64,000 nucleotides of DNA from Clostridium acetobutylicum ATCC 824. Lineage in GTDB: Bacteria; Bacillota; Clostridia; Clostridiales; Clostridiaceae. Under the pieces are notes generated by a model. It was not told the DNA's origin, ran no database searches, and saw only the letters and a program-made list of their open reading frames with translations. Where the stretch lies: NCBI RefSeq assembly GCF_000008765.1, contig NC_003030.1, positions 1,088,001 through 1,152,000 on the forward strand, written 5' to 3'. The translations under genes were made by a program, and so were the position numbers. Positions 23,314 to 32,590 of this stretch are shown here, one piece after another (position 1 is the first letter of the stretch; every line of letters starts with the position of its first letter).

Positions 23314-24975
23314 ATGAAGATAAAGATAAATAATCTAAAAAAAAAGGGCCTTGTTGTATATATTTTATTAATTCTATTATTTAGATTAATCTTAGCTACA
23401 GGACTTAGAGTTTGGGCGTTTGGTGATAATCAATATGATGATGGAATGATGATAAAAAATGCTGCTAATTTGATAGGAGGAAATTGGTTAGGTAAATATG
23501 ATCAATACATATTTGCAAAGGGAATAACTTTTCCCCTTTATTTAGATATTATACATATGATAGGACTTCCGTTTATTTTTGCTAATGTACTAATGTGCTT
23601 TGTGGCATCTTTGACTTTTATAATAGTTATTAAAAAAATAATACCAAATATTAATGCACTAGCTATAATTTACACAGTACTTATGTTTAATCCAATAGCA
23701 TCTGATTCATGGACACTTCAAAGAGTGTATAGGGATTCAATATACAGTTATCTTGTAGTTATATTATTTTCTTTAATTATAGCTATATATTTAAATCGAA
23801 GGACATCTTCTAGTAAATTGCTATGTTTTAGTTTGGGAGCAGGATTTTTTCTATCAGCTGTTTGGCTTGCAAGAGAAGACTCGCCTTGGGTATCTCCATT
23901 TGTCGCTGTGGCTCTTATTGTAACTGCAGTACTAATATTTTTGGACAAGAATTTAGAAATTAAAATCAGATTAAAGAAAATTCTTTCACTTACAGTGATT
24001 CCTATATTTCTTATCATAAGTATACTAACTGTTTCAACAATAAATTATACCCATTATGGAGTATTTATGACAAATGAATATACAGGTGGGTATTTGCCTG
24101 AACTGTTTAAAGAGCTTACAATAATAAAACCAGACAAGTGGATGCCACAGGTACCTATACCAAGATCTACAAGGGAAAAGGCTTATAAAGTTTCACCTAC
24201 TTTTGCAAAGTTGAAAAATACTTTGGAAAATCATGCATTTGTAGCTACTACACCAGGTGGAAATGCTTCATGCTCTATGTTGGCCTGGGCAGTTATAGAT
24301 AGTACACAATGGTATGGATTGAAAGACGCAAGATCGAGTCAGGAATTTTATAAAAAATCTTCAGAGGAAATAAAGGCTGCAATAAAGTCAGGAAAGCTAA
24401 AAACAAGAGGTGGGTACATTTTTATGTTTGAATCTCCTTGGAATAACAGCTACATAAAACCCCTTATTAGATCTTTAGGAGAAACATTAAGAATGACTAT
24501 ACATATGAGTAAATATGAAAACAAGCCTTTATCTAATTTAAATATTTCTTCGTTTGGTACAGATAGTCAGACTAGACAACTTGAATATATAACAAATAAT
24601 CTTGCATATTACAAAGGTGAAAAAATTCCAAAGCGTCAGACAAAGTTGAATATAATGAATTCAATTAGTAATATATATTATAAGGTTAATCCATTTTTCT
24701 TCTTTGTTGGAGTTTTAGGATATGTGTATATTTTAGTAAACTTTATTTTAAATGCAAGAAAGAAAAAATATGTTCTTGGTGATGAATTACTTATTTTGAC
24801 AGGATTATTTTTAAGTTATTTCTTAAGACTACTTTTAATATCATATACAGATGTGTGTTCTATATTTATGAAATTTCCAATGTATTTAGCTCCTAGCTAT
24901 TGGCTTGTACTTATGTTTACATTTACCAGCATATTTGTATCAGCAAGATCAATAGTTAAGTATTGCTTTCATTAA
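23314..24975 (+). CDS. Polytopic membrane protein, GT-C-like, first of a duplicated pair
   Basis: A 553-residue protein with about nine membrane helices: one near the N-terminus, a cluster to about residue 250, then a large soluble domain and two or three more at the C-terminus. An acidic pair in the first outside loop (QYDDGMM) and a second acidic motif (WLAREDSPW) resemble GT-C membrane glycosyltransferases using polyprenol sugars. The soluble part has an unusual conserved block (NHAFVATTPGGNASCSMLAW, then GGYIFMFESPW). The specific reaction is unknown. The ATG after AAAGGAATT is used. A paralogue follows directly. Confidence 0.65.
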   Translation: MKIKINNLKKKGLVVYILLILLFRLILATGLRVWAFGDNQYDDGMMIKNAANLIGGNWLGKYDQYIFAKGITFPLYLDIIHMIGLPFIFANVLMCFVASLTFIIVIKKIIPNINALAIIYTVLMFNPIASDSWTLQRVYRDSIYSYLVVILFSLIIAIYLNRRTSSSKLLCFSLGAGFFLSAVWLAREDSPWVSPFVAVALIVTAVLIFLDKNLEIKIRLKKILSLTVIPIFLIISILTVSTINYTHYGVFMTNEYTGGYLPELFKELTIIKPDKWMPQVPIPRSTREKAYKVSPTFAKLKNTLENHAFVATTPGGNASCSMLAWAVIDSTQWYGLKDARSSQEFYKKSSEEIKAAIKSGKLKTRGGYIFMFESPWNNSYIKPLIRSLGETLRMTIHMSKYENKPLSNLNISSFGTDSQTRQLEYITNNLAYYKGEKIPKRQTKLNIMNSISNIYYKVNPFFFFVGVLGYVYILVNFILNARKKKYVLGDELLILTGLFLSYFLRLLLISYTDVCSIFMKFPMYLAPSYWLVLMFTFTSIFVSARSIVKYCFH

Positions 24976-25000
24976 AAAAAAAAGGTATGATTATTTATAA

Positions 25001-25031
25001 GAAACTCTAATTAAATTTAGAGTTTTCTTTT
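25001..25031 (+). terminator. Terminator between the duplicated membrane-protein genes
   Basis: AAACTCTAA pairs with TTTAGAGTTT, followed by TCTTTTCT. Confidence 0.7.
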
Positions 25032-25065
25032 CTAGTTAGAAAGCTTTATTGAAAGGAACTTAATA

Positions 25066-26812
25066 ATGAATACAAAAATGCATAATAAGAAAAAAAGGAT
25101 TTTCTCTATATATATTCTACTGATTTTATTAATAAGGTTATTCTTATCAACAGGGGTAAGAATTTGGGCATTTGGAAATAATCAATATGATGATGGAATG
25201 ATGATAAAAAATGCTACTAATCTAATTGCAGGAAATTGGCTTGGAAGTTATGATCAATACATATTTGCAAAAGGTGTAACATTCCCTATTTATTTAGAAT
25301 TATTACATAAGATAGGTATTCCATTTATTATTTCAAATGTTTTAATGTGTTTCGCGGCTTCGTTAACATTTATAATTGTTATAAAAAAGGTAATACCAAA
25401 TTTAAATGCGCTTGCTATAATTTATACTATTTTAATGTTCAATCCGATAGCTACTGCTTCTTGGACTTTTCAAAGGGTATACAGAGATTCTTTATACAGT
25501 TATTTAATTGTAATTTTATTTTCTTTGATTATAGGAATATATTTGAATAGGAAAGAGTCTTTTAATAAGTTATTAAGCTACAGTATAGTTGCAGGATTTT
25601 TCTTATCATCCGTTTGGCTTGCGAGAGAGGATTCGCCATGGGTCTTACCGTTTGTTGGTATGGCATTAATTGTAACACTAGTACTTATATTTTTGGATAA
25701 AAATTCAGAAATGAAGGTTAGAATGAAAAAAGCTTTGGCGTTAACAGTCATTCCTATTTTTCTTATAGTAAGTATATTAGTAGTTTCCACAATAAATTAT
25801 ACACGTTATGGTGTAGCTATAACTAATGAGTATACAGGGGGCTATTTGCCTAGGCTATTTAAAGATTTAACTATAATACAACCAGATGAATGGATGGCTC
25901 AGGTTCCTATACCAAAGTCAACGAGAGAAAAAGCTTATAAAGTATCGCCTACTTTTTCCAAGCTAAAAAATACATTAGAAAATCATGCATTTGTAGCTAC
26001 TACACCAGGAGGAAATGCATCTTGCTCAATGTTGGCTTGGGCTGTCATTGACAGTGTTCAGTGGTACGGAATTAAAGATGCAAAATCAAGCCAAGAGTTT
26101 TACAAGAAATCTTCAGAAGAAATAGAAGCTGCAATAAAGTCGGGAAAATTAAAAACAAGGGGCGGATATATTTTTATGTTTGAATCTCCTTGGGATAATA
26201 GATATGTTAAGCCGCTGCTTAAATCATTTATTCAGACCATTAAAACTACTGTTCATATGGGACAATATTATAATATGGAGGAAGAAAGTCTTGTTAAGAC
26301 ACTTCAATTAAGTAGGAAATATAACAATACAATTGTACCTTTGTTTGAAAAAAACATAGCGAGTATTGGAACAAAAGAACAAGTAAGAAAGTTAGAATAT
26401 ATAACAAATAATATTGCTTATAATAAAGAGGATGTTATACCTAAAAGACAAACAAAGGTAGCTATAAGCAATAAAATTAGTTTAATTTATTATGAATTGA
26501 ATCCGTATTTGTTTTTAATTGGTCTAAATAGGTTATGTGTATATTACACTGCGCTTTTTACTAAGTATAAGAAAGAAAAAATACTTTTTAGCTGATGAGT
26601 GGCTAATTACAACTGGGATATTTTTAAGCTATTTGCTTCGATTGCTCTTAATATCTTATACTGATGTTTGTTCTATATTTATGCAGTACTCCATGTACTT
26701 AGCTCCTAGTTATTGGTTGATACTTATGTTTACTTTTACTAGTATATTTATTTCCATGAGAGATTTTGTTAAGAACTACTATTATAATAAAAAAGCAAGC
26801 CATAAAAATTAA
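25066..26812 (+). pseudogene. Second GT-C-like membrane protein, frameshifted near 26527
   Basis: The first reading frame runs from ATG 25066 to a stop at 26595 and matches the upstream paralogue closely up to NPYLFLIGL. From about 26527 the match continues in the +1 frame to 26812 (IGYVYI, RKKKYFLADEW, LLISYTDVCSIFM, YLAPSYWLILMFTFTSIF), exactly as in the C-terminus of the first copy. One extra A within AAA at 26526-26528 explains it. The truncated form would lose the last two or three membrane helices. It also has an insertion of about 20 residues after HMGQYYN. Real mutation, sequencing error or recoding cannot be separated here. Confidence 0.8.
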
Positions 26813-26832
26813 TTTTTATGGCTTATTTTTTT
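26797..26832 (+). terminator. Terminator of the second GT-C-like gene
   Basis: A 14-bp palindromic stem, AAGCCATAAAAATT with its complement, is followed by a T run. Confidence 0.85.
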
Positions 26833-26867
26833 ATTATGTAGAAATATAATAGCTGTTTTTAGTATAA

Positions 26868-27164
26868 TTAATCTATAGAATTTATGTTTTCGATTAAAAG
26901 GAATTCTATTGAATAAACTTTTTGTTTTAGGGAATTATTATTTTCTACTAACTTATCTAAACTTTTTTTATAGTCTATATTAAAAGTTTCTAGTTGTTTA
27001 AGTTTTTTCTCTAATTCGATTATTTTCTCCTGCTTTTCGGTTATTAGGTGGGAGTACATTTCATTAATTAAAGTTGTTTTTTCTGAATTGAATTTTATTT
27101 CTTTTATTACCTTATTAGCTTTAGTATTTGTATCTTTCAAAATTTTCTGAATTGGATTATCCAT
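26868..27164 (-). CDS. Small coiled-coil protein of unknown function
   Basis: A 98-residue, highly charged, helical protein with heptad spacing (ITEKQEKIIELEKKLKQLE, then LVENNNSLKQKVYSIEFLL). No enzyme motif or membrane segment is visible. GGGGGGAT precedes the ATG. It is divergent from another coiled-coil gene 74 bases away, sharing a compact promoter region. Confidence 0.55.
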   Translation of the reverse strand: MDNPIQKILKDTNTKANKVIKEIKFNSEKTTLINEMYSHLITEKQEKIIELEKKLKQLETFNIDYKKSLDKLVENNNSLKQKVYSIEFLLIENINSID

Positions 27165-27238
27165 AATACTATCCCCCCTTTTGCATGGTATATAAATCTA
27201 TTATATGTTAATAATTAAGATTAATAAAGGAGAAATCT

Positions 27239-27706
27239 ATGGATAAAAATAAACTTGTAAATAAATTTCTGCAAATGAAGGAAACTGAAAATAAAAGATT
27301 GGATGAAAACATTACTAATCTCGAGCAATCATTAGAAAAATTAGATAAGGAGAATAAAGAGCTTTACAAAAAGCTTAAGGAAGAAAGGTTAAGAAATGCT
27401 ATACTTAGCAATCGATACGGAATGCTCTTAGATGATATAAAAGAAGAGGGAATTATATTTAAAATTAAAAATACAAATTTGGGTGTAGTTGAGTGGCAAA
27501 ACTTATATTTTAGGGATAGTGGCAAAAATATTTATATCGAAAGTTTGGATAGGCATTTGATACATGAGTTTGATAACAATATGAGCAGCTTAATAAGAAT
27601 ACTAATAAAAGAAAATGAATATAGTCTTATTGTAATAAGAATGAATGAAAAAAATGTAAAAATTCAATTTAGGGTAATTGAAAAACAAGATAAAAATATA
27701 ACATAA
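27239..27706 (+). CDS. Coiled-coil protein with C-terminal beta-rich domain, unknown function
   Basis: A 155-residue protein: a coiled coil over about residues 1-65 (NLEQSLEKLDKENKELYKKL) and a beta-rich domain after it (GIIFKIKNTNLGVVEWQNLYF, SLIVIRMNEKNVKIQFRVI). No family is recognised. AAAGGAGAA precedes the ATG. Its divergent coiled-coil neighbour may be a partner; this is inference from arrangement only. Confidence 0.6.
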   Translation: MDKNKLVNKFLQMKETENKRLDENITNLEQSLEKLDKENKELYKKLKEERLRNAILSNRYGMLLDDIKEEGIIFKIKNTNLGVVEWQNLYFRDSGKNIYIESLDRHLIHEFDNNMSSLIRILIKENEYSLIVIRMNEKNVKIQFRVIEKQDKNIT

Positions 27707-27708
27707 TG

Positions 27709-27748
27709 AAAAAGTTAGCAAACATTTAGAAGTTTGCTAACTTTTTTT
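27709..27748 (+). terminator. Terminator of the coiled-coil gene
   Basis: AAAAGTTAGCAAAC pairs with GTTTGCTAACTTTT, followed by a T run. Confidence 0.9.
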
Positions 27749-28053
27749 ATTATATTATTGATTTTAAGTTAATAAATTGATATACAATTTTAAAATTAAA
27801 ATGCAAAATGAAATATCAACAACTTAATTATTCAAAAAATATTTATTATAAATTGAAAATGTTGCTTTAATATGTTAATATATATTATATTGATTGATAA
27901 TGTATACTATAATCCTAACAAATAACAGGGTTTATAGAGATTGACTTAAAAAAAGTAAAAATGAATTTATTATTATAAATAATTCTATTGAGTGAATTAT
28001 GAAGGATTGTAAAAATAAAAATCATTTTAAAAAATATAGTAGGAAGTGATTTT
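27749..28053 (+). other. AT-rich intergenic region before Re-citrate synthase
   Basis: About 300 bases of very AT-rich sequence without a gene. It presumably holds the promoter and any regulator site of the citrate synthase operon. I could not define a convincing operator or riboswitch. Confidence 0.5.
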
Positions 28054-29400
28054 ATGAAAGAACTAAATCTAAAAGATGTTGAGGAGCCAAATTTGTATAG
28101 GGATATTTTTCCGTACCATGAAGTTCCAAAAATTAAATTTAGTACAGATGAAATAAAAGTAGATATACCAGATGAAATATGGATAACTGATACAACCTTT
28201 AGAGATGGACAACAATCCATGACACCATTTACAGTTGAACAGATAGTTACGATTTTTGACTATCTAAACAAATTAGATAATAATACAGGGGTTATAAGAC
28301 AAACTGAATTCTTTTTATATACAAATCGGGATAAAGAAGCCTTAATGGAATGTATGAATAGAGGATACAAGTTCCCACAGATAACTACCTGGATTAGAGC
28401 TAATAAAGATGATTTTAAACTTGTTAAGGATATTGGAATCAAAGAAACAGGAATTTTAATGTCTTGCTCAGACTATCATATTTTCAAAAAATTAAAGATG
28501 ACTAGAACAGAAACTTACAATAAATATGTAGAGATAGTTGAAGAGGCTCTTTCTAACGGTATAGTTCCTAGATGTCATCTCGAGGATATTACAAGAGCTG
28601 ATTTCTTTGGATTTGTGGTTCCGCTCGTAAATAAGCTTATGGAGCTTTCAAATAAGTATGGAATTCAAGTTAAAATAAGAGCGTGTGATACCTTGGGGTT
28701 AGGAGTTGCGTTTCCAGGTGTAGAACTTCCAAGAAGTGTTCCAGCAATAATAAGTGGACTTAGAAAGTACTGTGGTGTACCATCAACAGCACTTGAATGG
28801 CATGGTCATAATGATTTTTACTATGTTGTGCCAAATGCTACGGCTGCATGGCTGCATGGATGTTCCGCTGTAAATACCACCCTTTTAGGAATAGGAGAGA
28901 GGACTGGAAACTGTCCTTTAGAAGGAATGGTATTTCAATATTGCCAACTTAAAGGCAATCCGGGAATGAATCTTCATGCAATAACTGAGATGTCCAAATA
29001 TTTTGAGAATAGCATGAAATATGAAATACCACCTAGAACACCTTTTGTCGGTACTGATTTTAATGTTACAAGAGCAGGTATTCATGCTGATGGTATTTTA
29101 AAAGATCAGGAGATATATAATATATTTGATACAGAGAAAATTCTTGATAGACCAGTGCTTGTAGCTGTTAATGAGTATTCAGGTTTAGCTGGAATAGCAG
29201 CTTGGATTAATACCTACTTTAAGCTAAATAAAGAAAATGAAGTAGATAAGAAGGATAGCAGGGTTGCGGAAATTAAAAAATGGGTAGATAATTTATATGA
29301 AAATGGAAGGACAACTCCAATAACAAATAAAGAACTTGAAATAGAGGCAAAAATGTATTTTAAAGAGTTAATTGATGTTGAAAATACAAGAGCCAGTTAA
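28054..29400 (+). CDS. Re-type citrate synthase (DRE-TIM metallolyase family)
   Basis: Condenses acetyl-CoA with oxaloacetate to citrate with Re stereochemistry, replacing the usual Si-citrate synthase in several clostridia. The 448-residue protein belongs to the isopropylmalate/homocitrate synthase family: DTTFRDGQQSM (catalytic and metal-binding residues), RCHLEDITRAD, and the metal-binding WHGHNDF. Isopropylmalate synthase or homocitrate synthase would be the alternative by sequence alone. The aconitase and isocitrate dehydrogenase genes directly downstream, and the known role of such proteins in C. kluyveri and C. acetobutylicum, favour citrate synthase. GGAAGTG precedes the ATG. Confidence 0.88.
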   Translation: MKELNLKDVEEPNLYRDIFPYHEVPKIKFSTDEIKVDIPDEIWITDTTFRDGQQSMTPFTVEQIVTIFDYLNKLDNNTGVIRQTEFFLYTNRDKEALMECMNRGYKFPQITTWIRANKDDFKLVKDIGIKETGILMSCSDYHIFKKLKMTRTETYNKYVEIVEEALSNGIVPRCHLEDITRADFFGFVVPLVNKLMELSNKYGIQVKIRACDTLGLGVAFPGVELPRSVPAIISGLRKYCGVPSTALEWHGHNDFYYVVPNATAAWLHGCSAVNTTLLGIGERTGNCPLEGMVFQYCQLKGNPGMNLHAITEMSKYFENSMKYEIPPRTPFVGTDFNVTRAGIHADGILKDQEIYNIFDTEKILDRPVLVAVNEYSGLAGIAAWINTYFKLNKENEVDKKDSRVAEIKKWVDNLYENGRTTPITNKELEIEAKMYFKELIDVENTRAS

Positions 29401-29420
29401 AATATTAAGGAGAGATTTAG

Positions 29421-31349
29421 ATGGGACTAACATTAACTGAAAAAATAATAAAGAGTCATTTGGTATCAGGAGAAATGACAAAAGGCAATGAAATAGGAAT
29501 AAGAATTGATAATACTCTTACTCAGGATTCAACAGGTACTATGGCATATTTGCAGTTTGAAGCACTTGGAATAGATCAGGTGAAAACAAAGAGATCTGTT
29601 GCATATATAGATCATAATATACTTCAAACGGGGCCTGAAAATGCTGATGATCATTTATATATACAAACAGTAGCTAAAAAGCATGGTATATATTTTTCAA
29701 AACCAGGAAATGGAATATGCCATCAGGTTAATCTAGAAAGATTTGATGTTCCAGGAGAAACTTTAATTGGATCAGATAGTCATACACCTACAGCTGGCGG
29801 AATGGGAATGCTTGCAATAGGTGCAGGAGGTCTTGATGTGGCAGTTGCTATGGGCGGTGGTGAATATTATATAATAAATCCGAAGGTAGTTAAGGTTAAT
29901 TTAAAAGGAAAGCTTAACTCAATGGTTTCAGCAAAGGATATAATATTAGAAGTTTTAAGACAAGTTACAGTAAAAGGTGGCGTTGGAAAGGTATTTGAGT
30001 ATTGTGGAGAAGGCGTTAAATCTCTCTCTATACCTGAAAGGGCGACTATTTGTAATATGGGAGCTGAGCTTGGGGCTACAACTTCTATTTTCCCTAGTGA
30101 TGAAAAAACAAAAGAGTTTTTACAGGCTCAAGGAAGAGTAGAAGATTTTAAGGAACTTTCGCCAGATTCTGATGCTGTATACGATGAAGAAGTTGTTGTT
30201 GATTTGGATAAGCTTGAGCCTTTAGTAGCGTGTCCTCATAGTCCTGATAAAGTGGAGAAGGTTTCTGAAATAAAAAATATTAAGGTGAATCAAATAGCCA
30301 TAGGAAGTTGTACAAATTCATCCTTCCTTGATTTGATGAGAGTTTCCGAAATACTAAAAGGTAAGACTATTCATGAAGATGTATCTTTAGTTATAGCTCC
30401 AGGTTCAAAGCAAGTTTTAACTATGATGTCTAAGAATGGAGCACTTGCAAATCTTGTTTCGGCAGGTGCAAGAATACTTGAATGTGCATGTGGACCATGT
30501 ATAGGTATGGGGCAATCACCTTCAACAGATGCAGTTTCTCTTAGAACATTTAATAGGAATTTTGAAGGAAGATCAGGAACTGTTTCAGCTAAAGTTTATC
30601 TTGTTAGTCCTGAAACTGCAGCTGTTTCTGCATTAACAGGGGTTTTAACAGATCCAAGAGAACTAAAAGAAAATATAGAAAAAATAGAAATACCAGAGAA
30701 GTTTTTAATTAATGATAACTTGATAGTAAGTCCTTCAGAAAATCCAGAAGAAGTTGAAATAGTAAGAGGACCTAATATAAAACCATTCCCTAAGGCAAAG
30801 CCACTTGCAAGTGAGCTTCATGGTAAAGCACTTATTAAAGTTGAGGATAATATAACAACAGATCACATTATGCCATCAAATGCAAAATTATTGCCATTTA
30901 GATCTAACATTCCTCACTTAGCTGATTTTTGTTTGACACCTTGCGATAAGGAATTTCCTAAGAATGCAAAAGAAAATAATGGTGGATTTATAATAGCTGG
31001 TTCGAATTATGGTCAGGGGTCTAGTAGAGAACATGCAGCACTTGCTCCACTGTATCTTGGGATAAAGGCAGTTCTTGCTAAATCATTTGCAAGAATACAC
31101 AAGGCTAATCTAATCAATAATGGTATTATACCTCTTGTTTTTGAAAATGAAGCTGATTATGATAAAATAGATAAAAATGATGAACTTCAGATAAATGATA
31201 CTATAAATCAGGTTCAAACAGGTTTTGTATATGTTGAAAATATATCTAAAAATTCAAAGTATAAAATGATTCTAGATATACCAGAAAGACAAAAGGATAT
31301 GCTTATATGTGGTGGAAAATTAAATCAGATAAAAAAAGACACAAAATAA
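29421..31349 (+). CDS. acn: Aconitate hydratase
   Basis: Interconverts citrate and isocitrate with a [4Fe-4S] cluster. The 642-residue length fits the compact aconitase type. Cluster ligands lie in GSCTNSSFLDL and CACGPCIGMG; the substrate region has SDSHTPTAGGMG. The swivel domain at the C-terminus has DHIMPSNAK and GSNYGQGSSREHAALAP. It follows the Re-citrate synthase by 20 bases with its own AAGGAGAG site, so it is co-transcribed. Isopropylmalate isomerase is excluded because both domains are fused in one chain and the length fits aconitase. Confidence 0.92.
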   Translation: MGLTLTEKIIKSHLVSGEMTKGNEIGIRIDNTLTQDSTGTMAYLQFEALGIDQVKTKRSVAYIDHNILQTGPENADDHLYIQTVAKKHGIYFSKPGNGICHQVNLERFDVPGETLIGSDSHTPTAGGMGMLAIGAGGLDVAVAMGGGEYYIINPKVVKVNLKGKLNSMVSAKDIILEVLRQVTVKGGVGKVFEYCGEGVKSLSIPERATICNMGAELGATTSIFPSDEKTKEFLQAQGRVEDFKELSPDSDAVYDEEVVVDLDKLEPLVACPHSPDKVEKVSEIKNIKVNQIAIGSCTNSSFLDLMRVSEILKGKTIHEDVSLVIAPGSKQVLTMMSKNGALANLVSAGARILECACGPCIGMGQSPSTDAVSLRTFNRNFEGRSGTVSAKVYLVSPETAAVSALTGVLTDPRELKENIEKIEIPEKFLINDNLIVSPSENPEEVEIVRGPNIKPFPKAKPLASELHGKALIKVEDNITTDHIMPSNAKLLPFRSNIPHLADFCLTPCDKEFPKNAKENNGGFIIAGSNYGQGSSREHAALAPLYLGIKAVLAKSFARIHKANLINNGIIPLVFENEADYDKIDKNDELQINDTINQVQTGFVYVENISKNSKYKMILDIPERQKDMLICGGKLNQIKKDTK

Positions 31350-31415
31350 AATAGGGCTTTATGCCCTTTCAATTTTTGCATAAATATAAAATTTTATATT
31401 GGAGGTACAGCATTC

Positions 31416-32420
31416 ATGAAAAAAAATCACACAATAACTCTTATTCCTGGAGATGGAATAGGACCAGAAGTAACGGGGGCAGCTAAAAAGGTAATAGAGG
31501 CAGCAGGAGTTAGTATAACTTGGGATATAGTTGAAGCGGGAGCAAAGGTTATGGATGAGTATGGAACACCTCTTCCAGAGTATGTGTTAGAAAGCATAAA
31601 AAAGAATAAAATAGCACTCAAAGGACCTATAACAACTCCTGTTGGAAGTGGATTTAGAAGTGTAAATGTTGCATTAAGACAAACTTTTAATTTATATGCA
31701 AATGTAAGACCTATAAAGACATATGAAGGAATACCTACAAGATACAAAGATGTAGATCTAATTATAGTTCGTGAAAATACAGAAGATTTATATGCAGGAA
31801 TTGAACACAAAATTGGTGATTATGCAGCTGAAAGTATTAAGATAATAACTAGAGAAGCAAGTGAAAGAATTGCTGATTTTGCTTTCGATATGGCAGTTAA
31901 ACAAAATAGAAAAAAGGTAACAGCAGTACATAAGGCTAATATAATGAAATTTTCTGATGGACTGTTTTTAGATTGTGCAAGAAAAGTAGCAGAAGGTTAT
32001 AAGGAAAAAGAATTTGAAGATATGATTGTTGATGCTATGAGTATGAAATTAGTTCAAAATCCTGAAAAGTATGATGTTCTTGTAATGCCTAATCTTTATG
32101 GAGATATACTGTCAGATATGGCTGCAGGACTTGTTGGAGGACTTGGAGTAGCGCCAGGAGCAAATATAGGAAAAGAAATTTCGATATTTGAATCAATTCA
32201 TGGTTCAGCACCTGATATAGCAGGTAAGAACATAGCAAATCCAACAGCTGCTATACTTTCTGGAGTAATGATGCTTAGATATATAGGGGAACTTGAAGCA
32301 GCAGATAAGATAGATAATGCAATTAAAGTGGTTTTAAAAGAGGGAACTAAGGTTACATCTGATTTAGGTGGAAATGCTACAACTGATGAATTTGCTAATG
32401 AAGTTATAAAGAATATATAA
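31416..32420 (+). CDS. icd: Isocitrate dehydrogenase (NAD-type)
   Basis: Oxidises isocitrate to 2-oxoglutarate and CO2, completing the oxidative branch that supplies glutamate. The 334-residue protein belongs to the short IDH/isopropylmalate dehydrogenase class: [17 protein letters not shown] at the start, [13 protein letters not shown] (substrate loop), [13 protein letters not shown], and [15 protein letters not shown]. Length and motifs fit NAD-dependent IDH rather than the long NADP enzyme; cofactor use is an inference. GGAGG lies upstream. It is the last gene of the three-gene unit; a short AGGGC/GCCCT hairpin in the gap after aconitase may tune read-through. Confidence 0.9.
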   Translation: MKKNHTITLIPGDGIGPEVTGAAKKVIEAAGVSITWDIVEAGAKVMDEYGTPLPEYVLESIKKNKIALKGPITTPVGSGFRSVNVALRQTFNLYANVRPIKTYEGIPTRYKDVDLIIVRENTEDLYAGIEHKIGDYAAESIKIITREASERIADFAFDMAVKQNRKKVTAVHKANIMKFSDGLFLDCARKVAEGYKEKEFEDMIVDAMSMKLVQNPEKYDVLVMPNLYGDILSDMAAGLVGGLGVAPGANIGKEISIFESIHGSAPDIAGKNIANPTAAILSGVMMLRYIGELEAADKIDNAIKVVLKEGTKVTSDLGGNATTDEFANEVIKNI

Positions 32421-32432
32421 TAATTAGATAAA

Positions 32433-32468
32433 AAATAAGAGCTAAGTTATTGGCTCTTATTTTTTTTA
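32433..32468 (+). terminator. Terminator of the citrate synthase-aconitase-IDH operon
   Basis: AATAAGAGC pairs with GCTCTTATT around a ten-base loop, followed by eight T. Confidence 0.85.
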
Positions 32469-32590
32469 TGAATATTTATAAAATATATTGCATAATTATA
32501 AGAAAAGATTTATAATAATACCATAAGAAATCACGAAGAGTATATAAAATTATGACTTATAAATAGTATTCATGAAAGGTGTCTGATAGT

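Noticed and set aside
31353-31367. Short AGGGC/GCCCT hairpin between aconitase and isocitrate dehydrogenase genes as an operon-ending terminator
   Set aside because: The stem is only five base pairs with a broken T run, and the isocitrate dehydrogenase gene has no separate promoter that I could see. I treat it as intra-operon.
32468-32590. Possible ArgR-type boxes upstream of argG (TGCATAATTAT and similar)
   Set aside because: The matches are weak and the region is so AT-rich that similar words occur by chance; a motif scan across arginine genes would be needed.
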